Assembly (NCBI GenBank): GCA_045862995.1
Contig: BTVX01000011.1
Coordinates: 35,539 to 99,538 of the forward strand
DNA from: UBA2387 sp019454665
GTDB taxonomy: Bacteria > Armatimonadota > Fimbriimonadia > Fimbriimonadales > Fimbriimonadaceae
Reading direction: 5' to 3'
Length of the DNA: 64,000 nucleotides
Shown here one piece after another: positions 1-8,670 of the stretch. A model generated the notes under the pieces. It did not search any database. It was not told where the DNA came from and saw only the letters and a program-made list of their open reading frames with translations. The translations under genes and the position numbers were made by a program. Position 1 is the first letter of the stretch; each line of letters begins with the position of its first letter.

Positions 1-2
1 CG

Positions 3-812
3 GGCTGGGTGCTGTTCGAGGACTTCGTGCTCGTGTTCGCCTGCGTCAAGGGCAACAGCCTGATCGCCGAGCTCGCGGACCGGCAGGCTTTGCTGGAGAC
101 CACCAACGAGCGCATCGAGACCGAGGTCGCTCTGCGGACGCGGGAACTCGAGACCTCGCGCCGAGAGACCCTTCTGCGATTGGCGCGCGCCGCGGAGCTT
201 CGCGATTCGGTCACCGGCCAACACATCGTGCGCGTTTCGTTGCTCTCCAAGCTCCTGGCTGAGAAGCTCGGGTTCGACGAAGCCGGTCAAGACCGCATTC
301 TGCTCGCCAGCGCGCTGCACGACGTGGGCAAGATCGGGATGCACGACGACATCCTGCTCAAAGAAGGCACGCTGACCGACGCCGAACGCAGGACGATGCA
401 GAGCCACGCCGCGATCGGCTACCGGCTGCTGACGCAAGAAGTTCACCCCGCGTTCGCACGCGATGCCGACGGCGTCAACGAAGGGTGCGAACTGCTCGAA
501 ACGGCCGCCCGGATCGCCCTCAACCACCACGAACGCTGGGATGGCGCGGGCTACCCGAACGGCCTCTCGGGCGAGGACATCCCGATCGAGGCGCGCATCG
601 TGGCCGTCGCGGACGTGTACGAGGCGCTCCGGTCCGACCGCCCTTACAAGAAGAAGTTCTCGCTCGCCGAATCGTTGCAGATCATGAGGATGGGCCGAGG
701 CACGCAGTTCGATCCCACGGTGTTGGACGCGTTGCTGGCCCACGTCGAAGAGGTCGAGGGCATCCTCTTCTTCCACCGCGACGAAGAATCGTACTACGCC
801 GTGGCTGCGTAG
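3..812 (+). CDS. HD-GYP domain protein, 5' end outside window
   Basis: The C-terminal part of a cyclic-di-GMP phosphodiesterase-type signalling protein. After a hydrophobic stretch (FEDFVLVFACVKG) and a short predicted coiled coil, the HD-GYP domain shows the metal-binding HD in SALHDVGKIG and the diagnostic HHERWDGAGYP followed by ARIVAVADVYEALRSDRPYK. The family hydrolyses c-di-GMP, usually under an N-terminal sensor or receiver domain; that part must lie upstream. The frame is open to the window edge, so the GTG at 9 need not be the true start. The next gene begins 47 nt downstream with its own -10-like box. The domain call is secure; the signal sensed is unknown. Confidence 0.9.
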   Translation, partial: GWVLFEDFVLVFACVKGNSLIAELADRQALLETTNERIETEVALRTRELETSRRETLLRLARAAELRDSVTGQHIVRVSLLSKLLAEKLGFDEAGQDRILLASALHDVGKIGMHDDILLKEGTLTDAERRTMQSHAAIGYRLLTQEVHPAFARDADGVNEGCELLETAARIALNHHERWDGAGYPNGLSGEDIPIEARIVAVADVYEALRSDRPYKKKFSLAESLQIMRMGRGTQFDPTVLDALLAHVEEVEGILFFHRDEESYYAVAA

Positions 813-859
813 GTTCTTGCAGGAGCTGCCGCGCGGCGAGAAGAAGGTAAACCTCGGCC

Positions 860-1735
860 ATGGCCAAGACGCACGATTTCGATGGCATCGCCCCCGTCGA
901 GTACGGCGAATCGCTGTACCGACCCACGGGCGTGTTGCCCCTTCGCGAGACGCCGAACCCCGACGATGCCTCCCAGATCGAGGACTACCGCACCTATGGC
1001 GTGGTGGGGTTTGCCGAGTGGCTCACCCCTGAGGAGGTCGCCAGCGCGCGGCAAGCCATCCTCGATTGGGTCGTCAGGGGCTCCGAACACCCCGAGCAGA
1101 TTCCCGAGCACTTCTGCCTCCAGTTCGAGCATTTGGCCGACCGGAACCTGACCAGCCTGCCTCCCGAAGAGCGTCAGGACCACGTGCGCAAGCTGATGAC
1201 GTTCGTCCGCTGGGAGCCGCGCATGATGGCGTTGGCGCAGCACCCCATGATCCTCGAGTTCGCCCGGGCCTGCCTCGGTGCCGAGCCCGAACTGTTCCAA
1301 GACATGGCCCTGCTCAAGCCGCCGCACATCGGGCGCGAGAAGCCTTGGCACCAAGACCACGCTTACTTCAACGTCCCGAAGGGCACGCCGGTGTTGGGCA
1401 TCTGGATCGCTTTGGACGACGCCACGCTCGACAACGGCTGCATGCACTTCAAGCCTGGGCGGCACCGCGAAGGTCCGTTGCCGCACTTCAGCGTGCGCGA
1501 CTGGCAGCTTTGCGATGCCGACATGGAGGGCGACGACGTGGTGATCGCCGCGCCGCTGCCTTGCGGGGGCGCGTTGGTGTTCGATGGGCTGACCCCCCAC
1601 GGCACGCCGACGAACCATTCGCCGACGCGTCGCCGGGCGTTGCAGTTCCACTACATTCCGAAGGGAACCCCTCGGACCACGATCGAGGAGCGCATGGAGA
1701 TTTTCGGCGCGGGCGCCCACGGCGCGACGTGCTGA
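860..1735 (+). CDS. Phytanoyl-CoA dioxygenase (PhyH) family protein
   Basis: A 291-residue Fe(II)/2-oxoglutarate-dependent oxygenase of the PhyH family, whose members hydroxylate lipids, amino acids or natural products. The HxD iron ligands are visible in KPWHQDHAYF, the third histidine probably lies in LTPHGTPTNHSP, and the arginine of the following RRRALQFHY could bind 2-oxoglutarate. The core GIWIALDDATLDNGCMHF strand is typical (CMHF precedes PGRH). No signal peptide is seen, so it is probably cytoplasmic. The ATG is preceded by GTAAACCT five bases upstream, resembling other apparently leaderless starts here. Neighbours do not reveal the substrate. Confidence 0.88.
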   Translation: MAKTHDFDGIAPVEYGESLYRPTGVLPLRETPNPDDASQIEDYRTYGVVGFAEWLTPEEVASARQAILDWVVRGSEHPEQIPEHFCLQFEHLADRNLTSLPPEERQDHVRKLMTFVRWEPRMMALAQHPMILEFARACLGAEPELFQDMALLKPPHIGREKPWHQDHAYFNVPKGTPVLGIWIALDDATLDNGCMHFKPGRHREGPLPHFSVRDWQLCDADMEGDDVVIAAPLPCGGALVFDGLTPHGTPTNHSPTRRRALQFHYIPKGTPRTTIEERMEIFGAGAHGATC

Positions 1736-1757
1736 CCCCGCGAATGCGGAACTCACG

Positions 1758-1763
1758 TATAAT
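1758..1763 (+). promoter_or_regulatory. -10 box (TATAAT) of the ABC permease genes
   Basis: A perfect TATAAT lies 9 nt before the GTG start at 1773, so transcription would begin at or next to the start codon. There is no Shine-Dalgarno sequence between them and no clear -35 box. This is one of the best examples of the leaderless pattern in this window. Confidence 0.65.
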
Positions 1764-1772
1764 CAGCCCTCG

Positions 1773-2723
1773 GTGCGCCTAGCCAAAGCCATCCTGTTGC
1801 GCTTCGCCTTCGGGTTGCTCAGCCTGATCTTCATTTCGTTCGTCACGTTCGTGGCGGACGAGATCGCGCCCGGCGACCGGGCGACCGTCGAAGCCGGCGA
1901 AAAGGCCTCCCCCGAGACCATCGCGCGGCTACGGAAGCTGTACGGGCTCGACCGCCCCTGGCCCGTCCGGTACGGCGAGTTCCTGGGCAACGCCGTGAGG
2001 CTCGACTTCGGCACGAGCTACTACGGGACCAAGGAGGAGGTCTGGACGATCCTCAAGCGCAACCTCCCCATGACCGTGAAGATCGCGATGTTCGCCATCG
2101 TGGCCGCCGCTTTGTTCGGCATCACGCTGGGCACCATCGCGGCCGTCTGGGAGAACCGGGGGATCGATCGAAGCGTGCTCGTGTTCAGCACGCTGGGGGT
2201 TACTGTGCCCAACTTTGTGTTGGCCCCGATCCTGGTGTACTTCTTCAGCCTCAAATGGGACGTGCTGCCCCAGACGTGGAGCACCGAACTCGTCGCGCCC
2301 GAGCTTTACTATTTGATCCTGCCCATTCTGATTCTGGCGGCGCGCCCCGGCGCGATGCTCACGCGACTCACGCGGGCCAGCATGGTGGACACGCTGGAGC
2401 AGGAGTTCATCCGCACGGCCGTGGCCAAGGGCGTCCCGTTTTGGCGCATGATCCTGCGGCACGCGCTCCGCAACGCCATCCTGCCCGTGCTCACGGCCAT
2501 GGGCACGAGCTTCGGCTTTCTGCTCACGGGCTCGTTCGTCGTCGAGCGGTTCTTCGTGTTGCCGGGCATCGGCTTCCTGGCCATCGAGGCCATCCAGCAG
2601 GGCAACACGCCCGTGATGCAGGCGTGCATCCTGCTCACCGGCATGATGTTCATCTGCGTGAACCTGCTGGTGGACCTGCTGCTGCCCTTGCTTGATCCGC
2701 GCATCCGGGAGTCGCAGGTATGA
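1773..2723 (+). CDS. ABC transporter permease, DppB/OppB type
   Basis: A 316-residue inner-membrane permease of the peptide/nickel ABC family. It has the N-terminal DppB signature (LRKLYGLDRPWPVRYGEFL), about six membrane segments, and the EAA cytoplasmic loop that contacts the ATPase (RTAVAKGVPFWRMILRHALRNAILPVL). It forms the translocation channel with the next gene, which it overlaps by 4 nt (ATGA). No binding protein or ATPase genes accompany the pair, so the substrate (oligopeptide, dipeptide or metal chelate) cannot be told. The GTG start is chosen because it follows the TATAAT box and begins just before the first membrane helix. Confidence 0.92.
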   Translation: MRLAKAILLRFAFGLLSLIFISFVTFVADEIAPGDRATVEAGEKASPETIARLRKLYGLDRPWPVRYGEFLGNAVRLDFGTSYYGTKEEVWTILKRNLPMTVKIAMFAIVAAALFGITLGTIAAVWENRGIDRSVLVFSTLGVTVPNFVLAPILVYFFSLKWDVLPQTWSTELVAPELYYLILPILILAARPGAMLTRLTRASMVDTLEQEFIRTAVAKGVPFWRMILRHALRNAILPVLTAMGTSFGFLLTGSFVVERFFVLPGIGFLAIEAIQQGNTPVMQACILLTGMMFICVNLLVDLLLPLLDPRIRESQV

Positions 2724-3529
2724 GGAAGCGCAAGTTCGACTTCCTGTTCTGGGGCGGGGTGACGTACCTCGTGTTGCTGGCCCTGTTCGCGTTGTTCGGC
2801 CCGACGTTCCGCCACCACTATCTGGAGCAGGTGGGCCAGCCGTTGCAGCCTTCGTCCGCGACGTTTTGGCTGGGGACGGACGAGATCGGGCGGGACGTGT
2901 TCGCCCGCATCGCTTACGGCGCGCGGCTGTCGCTGCTCATCGGCCTCACCGTTCAGGCCATCGCGCTGATCATCGGCGTGTTCGTGGGCGTCACGGGCGT
3001 CTATGCTCCCCGCTGGGTGGCGATGCCGCTCATGCGGTTCACCGACGGCATGTTCGCGTTCCCGGACATCTTGCTCGCCATCCTCATCATCGGCGTGTGG
3101 AAGGCCGGGATCATCCCCGTCATCGTGGCCCTGAGCATCACGGGTTGGCCCGGAACGGCGCGCCTGGTGTTCACCCAGGTGGCTTCGCTCAAGGATCGCG
3201 AGTTCGTGGTGGCCTCGAAGGCGCTGGGCGCTTCGACGTTCTATACGGTGACGCGTCACGTCGTGCCGCAGTTGTACGGCGTGCTGATGGCGGTGACCAT
3301 GATCAGTCTTGCGGGCACGATTCTTGCCGAGAGCACCCTGAGCTTCCTCGGCATCGGCGTTCAGGCGCCCGACCCCAGTTGGGGCAGCATGATCAACAAC
3401 GCGCGGCTGCAGATGAACTCGTACCCGTCGCTGCTGTTCTGGCCGTGCATCGTGTTGAGCATGACCATCTTCGCCTTGAACTTCGTGGGCGACGGCATCC
3501 GCGCCGCCCTCGACCCGAAGGGGCGCTAA
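2720..3529 (+). CDS. ABC transporter permease, DppC/OppC type
   Basis: A 269-residue partner permease. It shows the OppC-type N-terminal helix, the LGTDEIGRDVFARIAYGARLSL motif characteristic of DppC/OppC, and an EAA loop (EFVVASKALGASTFYTVTRHVVPQ). It probably heterodimerises with the upstream DppB-like protein in the cytoplasmic membrane. The ATGA overlap implies translational coupling. ATPase (DppD/F) and solute-binding (DppA) genes are absent nearby and must be supplied in trans. Confidence 0.93.
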   Translation: MRKRKFDFLFWGGVTYLVLLALFALFGPTFRHHYLEQVGQPLQPSSATFWLGTDEIGRDVFARIAYGARLSLLIGLTVQAIALIIGVFVGVTGVYAPRWVAMPLMRFTDGMFAFPDILLAILIIGVWKAGIIPVIVALSITGWPGTARLVFTQVASLKDREFVVASKALGASTFYTVTRHVVPQLYGVLMAVTMISLAGTILAESTLSFLGIGVQAPDPSWGSMINNARLQMNSYPSLLFWPCIVLSMTIFALNFVGDGIRAALDPKGR

Positions 3530-3690
3530 TGGCTCAACAGTGGTCGCACATTTCGCACCGCTCGTGTCCGCATTGCCAGCAGAACCGCTTCTCGTTCATG
3601 GTCCCACATTCGCAACACATCCAGCAACTGGCGGCAAGCTTGGTCAATCTCGTGAACAGAGCTTTCACAAACGTGGAAACGACTGCCTAA
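3529..3690 (+). CDS. Possible small CxxC protein coupled to the permease gene
   Basis: A 53-codon open frame whose ATG overlaps the stop of the preceding permease gene (TAATG). It would encode a short polar protein with a single CPHC motif near residue 13 and no membrane segment. The overlap arrangement and the CxxC favour a real gene. The short length, the lack of recognisable homology and unremarkable codon use argue against. It fills the otherwise non-coding space before rlmN. Confidence 0.25.
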   Translation: MAQQWSHISHRSCPHCQQNRFSFMVPHSQHIQQLAASLVNLVNRAFTNVETTA

Positions 3691-3713
3691 GCCCGGTGGT
3701 TCCATTGCTCAGA

Positions 3714-3741
3714 CAGGCACCAAAGGGTACCTTGGTGCCTG
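3714..3741 (+). promoter_or_regulatory. Palindrome spanning the rlmN -10 box and start
   Basis: CAGGCACCAA and TTGGTGCCTG form perfect 10-bp inverted arms around an 8-bp centre. The putative -10 box TACCTT (3728-3733) straddles the centre and right arm, and the last base of the right arm is the G of the rlmN GTG start, 7 nt after the -10. There is no T-run, so this is more like an operator than a terminator. It could instead be one copy of an interspersed palindrome. Confidence 0.5.
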
Positions 3742-4808
3742 TGGATCCGCGCGTCCCGCTGGTCGGGCTGACCGCCCAAGAGATCGCCGAACGTCTCGCC
3801 CCGCGCGAAGACGCCCGGTGGCGCGCCAAGCAGATCGCCAAGTGGGTGTACGGCAAAGCCGTCGCCGACTTCGACGCCATGCGAGACCTGCCGGCCACCC
3901 TTCGGGCCGAGCTTGCCGAAGCATTCACGGTGGACCCGCTGACCGTGGCCCGCCACGCCAAATCCCGCGACGGGGTCGAGAAGCTGCTCGTGCATCGGGG
4001 CGACGGACAGGTGTACGAGTGCGTGCTGCTCCCCTACGAGGACCGTGTGAGTTGCTGCCTGAGTTCGCAGGTCGGATGCCCGATGGGTTGCACGTTTTGC
4101 GCGACGGGCTTGGGCGGCTTCGACCGGAACCTGTCCGCCGCCGAGATCATGGGGCAGTACCTTTTGCTCCAGCGCCTGACGACCCGCCGCATTGGCCACG
4201 TGGTGTTCATGGGCATGGGCGAGCCGTTGCTGAATCTGGACAACGTGCTGAAGGCCATCGGCTTGCTCCACGGCGAGGTCGGCTTGAGCTTGCGGCACAT
4301 CACGGTTTCCACCGTGGGGTTGGTCCCTCAGATCCGCAGGCTCTCGCAGACGGGGTTGCCGATCCATCTGGCCCTATCGCTGCACGCCGCGCGGGACGAG
4401 GTGCGCGAGCGGCTGATGCCGGTCAACAAGAAGTGGCCGGTGGCCGAAGTGGTTGCGGCGATGCGCGCCCACCAGAAGGCCACGGGCCGCAAGGTGACGT
4501 TCGAAGTGCTCCTGATCGCCGACGTGAACGACTCGACCGAAGACGCCGCGGCGATGGCCCGGCTGGTGCGGGGCTTTCCGTGCATCGTCAACCTGATCCC
4601 GTTCAACTACGTGGACACCGAGCAAGGCTTCAGCCGCCCGAGCGCCAACCGGATTCGGGCGTTCCGGGGCGTGTTGGAGTCGGCGGGGGTCACGGTGACG
4701 CAGCGGGTCGAGCGCGGCCACGACATCGCGGCGGCCTGTGGCCAGTTGGCGGGCGAGCATGTGGGCCGGTTTGCCAAGCGCGGCGTGCCGGTTCCGGTCG
4801 GGCATTGA
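3741..4808 (+). CDS. rlmN: 23S rRNA (adenine2503-C2)/tRNA A37 methyltransferase RlmN
   Basis: A radical-SAM methyltransferase that makes 2-methyladenosine at A2503 of 23S rRNA and A37 of some tRNAs. The radical SAM cluster motif CPMGCTFCATG (CxxxCxxC) is intact, preceded by SCCLSSQVG. GMGEPLLN, the LALSLHAA segment and the C-terminal RGHDIAAACGQLAGE, containing the conserved second catalytic Cys, are all present. The open frame extends upstream to 3540, but the GTG at 3741 gives 355 residues, the usual family length, and sits 7 nt after a TACCTT -10 box. It converges on recG with 30 nt between the stops. Confidence 0.95.
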   Translation: MDPRVPLVGLTAQEIAERLAPREDARWRAKQIAKWVYGKAVADFDAMRDLPATLRAELAEAFTVDPLTVARHAKSRDGVEKLLVHRGDGQVYECVLLPYEDRVSCCLSSQVGCPMGCTFCATGLGGFDRNLSAAEIMGQYLLLQRLTTRRIGHVVFMGMGEPLLNLDNVLKAIGLLHGEVGLSLRHITVSTVGLVPQIRRLSQTGLPIHLALSLHAARDEVRERLMPVNKKWPVAEVVAAMRAHQKATGRKVTFEVLLIADVNDSTEDAAAMARLVRGFPCIVNLIPFNYVDTEQGFSRPSANRIRAFRGVLESAGVTVTQRVERGHDIAAACGQLAGEHVGRFAKRGVPVPVGH

Positions 4809-4838
4809 CGGAGGGGAACCGCCCGAAGTTGCCCAGCT

Positions 4839-7004
4839 TCATGCCTGCGGCACCAGGGCCGTGCGGGTGCGGCGTTCCAGCACACGGGGCAGCAGGCGCG
4901 AATGCTCGAAGCGCTCCAGCCGGGGGTCCGACTCGATCACGCCGAGCGCGGCCTCCCTCGCAAGGGTCAGCAGGTGCGCGTCCCGCCGCAGGTCGGCGAT
5001 TTCGAATCCCAGGTTTCCGCTCTGCTTCGTGCCCGCGATTTCGCCGGGGCCGCGAATCTCCATGTCCTTTCGCGCGATTTCGAAGCCGTCGTTCGTCGAG
5101 ATCATCACGTTCAGCCGTTCGCGGGCGTCTTCGGTCGTGGCTTCGCCGATGAGGATGCAATAGGATTGGTGGGCGTCGCGGCCCACGCGCCCGCGCAACT
5201 GGTGCAGTTGCGCCAGCCCGAATCGGTTGGCGTCCTCGATGACCATCACCGTCGCGTTCGGGACGTCCACGCCGACTTCGATCACGGTCGTGCTGACCAA
5301 GATGTCGAGTTCGCCGCGCCGGAACCGGTCCATCGTCTCCTCCTTCTCGGAGTTCTTCATCTGGCCGTGCAGCATGCCCACGCGCAGGTCGGGGTAGGTG
5401 ACCTTGGACAGCCGATAGTAAAGGTCTTCGGCCGCTTGCACGGTGAGCTTTTCGGATTCGCCGACCAGGGGGCACACGAAGTAGGCCTGCTTGCCCGCTT
5501 CGAGGAACTCTCGGACCTTCTCGTACACCGCTTCCCGCTCGCCGGGTTGCTTCCAGTGGGTGATGATCTCTCGCCGACCCTTGGGCTTTTCGTCGAGGAT
5601 GGAGGTGTCCATGTCGCCGTAGAGCGTCATCGAGAGCGTGCGCGGGATGGGCGTTGCGGTCATGACGAGCACGTCGGGATTGCCGTAGCCTTTCTCGTGC
5701 AGGGTGGCGCGCTGGAGCACGCCGAACCGGTGCTGTTCGTCCACCACGATCAGGCCGAGCTTCTGGAACTGGACGCTCTCTTGGATCAGCGCGTGGGTGC
5801 CGACGGCCACTCGGGCCTCGCCCGAAGCCACTCGGTCGCGCTGTTTGCGTTTCTGGGCGGCGGTTTGCTTGCCCACCAGCAGCGCGACTTCGATCCCCAC
5901 AGGGTTGAAGTACCGTCTGAAACTGGCGATGTGCTGTTCGGCCAGGATTTCGGTCGGGGCCATGATGGCGGCCTGATAGCCGCAACGGACGGCGGCCAAG
6001 ATCGCGGCTGCGGCGACAGCGGTCTTGCCCGAGCCCACGTCGCCTTGCAGCAACCGATTCATGGGGTGCGGTCGCTCCATGTCGCCCCAGATCTCCCCGA
6101 TCACGCGCCGTTGGGCGTTGGTCAGGTCGAATGGGAGCATCTTGTGGACCTCGGCCCACAGGGGTCCCTCGTCGCCGGTTTCTTCGGCGTGCCGTTCCTC
6201 GAACAGCGTGCCCGACGTGCGCTCCTGGCCCGTCAGTTGGGAGATGGGGAAGGGGATGCCGATCTCGGCCTGAATCTCGGCCCGCCGCATGGCGAGCGCA
6301 AGTTGCGAGACGAGAAACTCCTCGAACACCAGACGGTCGCGGCCGGCCTTCGCTTCGCGTTCGTTTGCGGGGCGGTGGACTTGGCGGAGCGCCGACTTCA
6401 GACCGGGGAAGCCGTGCGCATCGCGAAGGGCTTTGGGAATGGGCTCCTGGACGAGGTCCACATAGGATTCGACCACGCGTTCGGCCGCCGATCGGACGAG
6501 CCGCTGGTCCACGCCTTCGGTCAGCTTGTACACGGGGAGCAGCCGCGCGAACGACTCGGCGTCCTCGTCTTCGTCCACGGGCTCCCATTCGGGCGAGTGG
6601 ATCTCCACGCCCCAGTTGGCCGCTTTGACCGTTCCAAACGCGAGGATTTCCTCGTGCCGTTGAAGGGCCTGGTGAATCCAACGCTTGTTGAACCAGACCA
6701 GCGTGACCTGGCCCGTGCCGTCGGTGAGCGTGGCTTTGACCAGATGCATGCCGCCGCGCGTTGGTCGCCCGTCCACCGAGAGCACGTGCCCGCGCACCGT
6801 GACTTCTTGGCCGACGCGCAGGTCGCCGATCGCGGGCAGGTTGCGCCGGTCTTCGTACCGCCAAGGGATGTGATAGAGCACGTCGCGCACGGTGTGCAAC
6901 CCCAGCTTGCGGAGCTTCATCGCCTTGTTGGGGCCGACCCCCTTGACGTATTGGATGGGATCGTCCAACGACTTCGGGTTTTGCTTGGCCGGAGACGTAG
7001 ACAT
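4839..7004 (-). CDS. recG: ATP-dependent DNA helicase RecG
   Basis: A 721-residue superfamily 2 helicase that regresses stalled replication forks and branch-migrates recombination intermediates. An N-terminal wedge/OB domain (residues about 60-200) precedes the motor: Walker A GDVGSGKT, DEQH box in VVDEQHRFGVLQR, motif III MTATPIPRT, and the C-terminal QLRGRVGR. The order and the N-terminal KYVKGVGPNKA-like helix-hairpin-helix segment (YVKGVGPNKAMKL) distinguish it from Mfd. The ATG at 7004 is preferred over longer alternatives because it diverges from the atpZ promoter at the expected distance. Confidence 0.96.
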   Translation of the reverse strand: MSTSPAKQNPKSLDDPIQYVKGVGPNKAMKLRKLGLHTVRDVLYHIPWRYEDRRNLPAIGDLRVGQEVTVRGHVLSVDGRPTRGGMHLVKATLTDGTGQVTLVWFNKRWIHQALQRHEEILAFGTVKAANWGVEIHSPEWEPVDEDEDAESFARLLPVYKLTEGVDQRLVRSAAERVVESYVDLVQEPIPKALRDAHGFPGLKSALRQVHRPANEREAKAGRDRLVFEEFLVSQLALAMRRAEIQAEIGIPFPISQLTGQERTSGTLFEERHAEETGDEGPLWAEVHKMLPFDLTNAQRRVIGEIWGDMERPHPMNRLLQGDVGSGKTAVAAAAILAAVRCGYQAAIMAPTEILAEQHIASFRRYFNPVGIEVALLVGKQTAAQKRKQRDRVASGEARVAVGTHALIQESVQFQKLGLIVVDEQHRFGVLQRATLHEKGYGNPDVLVMTATPIPRTLSMTLYGDMDTSILDEKPKGRREIITHWKQPGEREAVYEKVREFLEAGKQAYFVCPLVGESEKLTVQAAEDLYYRLSKVTYPDLRVGMLHGQMKNSEKEETMDRFRRGELDILVSTTVIEVGVDVPNATVMVIEDANRFGLAQLHQLRGRVGRDAHQSYCILIGEATTEDARERLNVMISTNDGFEIARKDMEIRGPGEIAGTKQSGNLGFEIADLRRDAHLLTLAREAALGVIESDPRLERFEHSRLLPRVLERRTRTALVPQA

Positions 7005-7013
7005 GCGTCGGTT

Positions 7014-7023
7014 CGTGTACCCT
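7014..7023. promoter_or_regulatory. Overlapping divergent -10 boxes, recG / atpZ
   Basis: On the plus strand TACCCT (7018-7023) lies 9 nt before the atpZ start. On the minus strand TACACG (7019-7014) lies 9 nt before the recG start. The two share the self-complementary TA, so polymerase could open only one at a time. The recG box lacks the canonical last T and is the weaker of the two. Confidence 0.45.
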
Positions 7024-7032
7024 ATAGGAAGT

Positions 7033-7392
7033 ATGACGGACGGCGACGCTCCGAAGACCCCGCAACCGGAAATGCCCGACCTCGACCCCGAACTGGAGGC
7101 GCGGCTCGCCGCGTTCGAGGCCAAGGCGCGGGCGCGCCGGGAAGCCCACGAGACCGAGAAGGCCGCGGTCCGAGCGGAGCAGGCTTCCGATGCGGAGTCC
7201 GTCCGAGGGGCCGGCGTCGGGTTGAGCCTGGCCTACACCATTCTGGGGCTGCCTCTTGCGGGATTTGGGGTCGGCTGGCTGCTCGAGAACGCCGGGATTC
7301 GTGGGTGGACGCCGATTCTGGTGCTGGTCTTCTGCATCGTGGCGCTCGTGCTGGCGGCTTGGAAGTCGGTGAAGTATGTCAACCAGCGTTGA
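7033..7392 (+). CDS. atpZ: AtpZ/AtpI family ATP synthase accessory protein
   Basis: A 119-residue protein with a charged N-terminal half (acidic and Arg/Lys-rich helix) and two C-terminal membrane helices (AYTILGLPLAGFGVGWLLE and WTPILVLVFCIVALVLAAW), the AtpZ/AtpI layout. Such proteins head F-type ATP synthase operons and are implicated in rotor-ring assembly or cation supply. The ATG at 7033 follows a TACCCT box by 9 nt. Its 3' end overlaps the next gene by 17 nt. Confidence 0.8.
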   Translation: MTDGDAPKTPQPEMPDLDPELEARLAAFEAKARARREAHETEKAAVRAEQASDAESVRGAGVGLSLAYTILGLPLAGFGVGWLLENAGIRGWTPILVLVFCIVALVLAAWKSVKYVNQR

Positions 7393-7765
7393 GCGGCGCG
7401 GGTGGCGGGCGGCGCTGCTGGATTGGCGGACGTGGGTCGCCTCGGCGATTTCGGCGTGCGCCGCCTCGGGTTACGTTTCGGGGGCGGCGGGCGCATACGG
7501 GATGGCGCTCGGGCTGTTCGCCACGACGTTCAGCATCCTGGCGCTGTGGGGCGTGGTTCGGCTGTTGGGCGACTGGTGCCGGGACCGTCCGCCTTCGACG
7601 GCGATGCAGTTCGTGTTGATCCTGGCGTTTCTGTTTAAGTTCCCCCTGCTTTGGGCGGCGTGGGTCGTGGCCACCCGCATCGGCGATATGGCCCCGTCTT
7701 GCTTTTTGATGGGGCTTGGGCTGGTATACTCGGCGCTGGTCGGGTGGGTGCTGGCGCAAAGCTAA
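7376..7765 (+). CDS. AtpI-like membrane protein of the ATP synthase operon
   Basis: A 129-residue protein with four hydrophobic segments (around residues 20-35, 45-62, 78-97 and 105-125), overlapping atpZ by 17 nt. Size, topology and place between atpZ and atpB match the ATP synthase subunit I type, small membrane proteins linked to c-ring assembly or ion handling. The sequence itself is too divergent to assign from motifs, so the call rests mainly on position. Confidence 0.6.
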   Translation: MSTSVERRGWRAALLDWRTWVASAISACAASGYVSGAAGAYGMALGLFATTFSILALWGVVRLLGDWCRDRPPSTAMQFVLILAFLFKFPLLWAAWVVATRIGDMAPSCFLMGLGLVYSALVGWVLAQS

Positions 7766-7787
7766 GTCCCCCGCTTTTTCTGCGTCT

Positions 7788-8606
7788 ATGGGCGACTGGA
7801 TCACACAATCAAGCCAACTCATCGCGTCTGTGGAGGAGCCTCACGGGGCTGACAGCCACGGCGGCGATCACGGCGATGGCCATGCGTGGGTGAGTTGGGA
7901 GGGGTTGCTGGTCTATGTGGCGATCGTCGTGGGGACGCTGTTCGTTCTGATGGCCCAGGCCAAGAAGGGGCTGAACAACCGGTTCTTCACGAACAAGCTC
8001 ACTCAGCTCTTCGAGCAGGTCTATTTGTTCATCGAGAACATGTGCGTCGGGACGATCGGAGCTCACGGGCGCCGTTACGTGCCGATGATCATGACGATGT
8101 GGATGTTGGTGTTCAGCGGCAACCTCCTTGCGCTCTTCTTCCCCACCTCGCCGACCGCTGACCTCAGCTTCAACCTCGGCCTAGCTCTGGTTTCGATTGC
8201 GTACGTTCAGTACGAGGGCATCCGGGCGAACGGTCTGTTCGGCCACCTGGGCCACTTCGCCGGTCCCAAACTCGGCGGGTTTCTGGCGCTGCTGATCTCG
8301 CCCATCATCTTCGTCATCGAGATCGTCAGCGAACTGATGAAGAACGTGTCGCTCTCGTTGCGACTCTTTGGAAACATCGACGGTGGCCACCGCGCCGCCG
8401 AAGCCATGAACACGCTTGGAGCGGGGATCTACGTCCCGTTCGGCGCGTTCCTCTTGCCCATCAAGCTCCTCACGGTGGTGGTGCAAGCCATGATTTTCTG
8501 TCTCCTGACCGCCGTGTATCTGTCGCTGGTGACCCACCACGACGACGACCACGGTCACGGCCATGAGGCGGAAGCGGGTCACGCGGAGGTCGCGCCGGCC
8601 CACTGA
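7788..8606 (+). CDS. atpB: F-type ATP synthase subunit a
   Basis: The stator channel subunit of F0, carrying the half-channels for ions. The conserved arginine helix is seen in ELMKNVSLSLRLFGNI, with several flanking membrane helices and a His/Asp-rich, possibly metal-binding tail (HHDDDHGHGHE). An open frame extends to 7716, but the ATG at 7788 starts just after the AtpI-like gene and gives 272 residues with a His/Asp-rich N-terminus (HGADSHGGDHGDGHAW) before the first helix. Position upstream of atpE is canonical. Confidence 0.94.
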   Translation: MGDWITQSSQLIASVEEPHGADSHGGDHGDGHAWVSWEGLLVYVAIVVGTLFVLMAQAKKGLNNRFFTNKLTQLFEQVYLFIENMCVGTIGAHGRRYVPMIMTMWMLVFSGNLLALFFPTSPTADLSFNLGLALVSIAYVQYEGIRANGLFGHLGHFAGPKLGGFLALLISPIIFVIEIVSELMKNVSLSLRLFGNIDGGHRAAEAMNTLGAGIYVPFGAFLLPIKLLTVVVQAMIFCLLTAVYLSLVTHHDDDHGHGHEAEAGHAEVAPAH

Positions 8607-8670
8607 CAATGAATGACTGGCGGTGTCTGGGCTCGGTCCCGGCCCGATCAGGAGGAAACAAGCAAAGACA

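Noticed and set aside
4902..7619. A 905-codon open frame on the plus strand
   Set aside because: It lies antisense to recG and runs across the atpZ region; the minus-strand RecG motifs are unambiguous.
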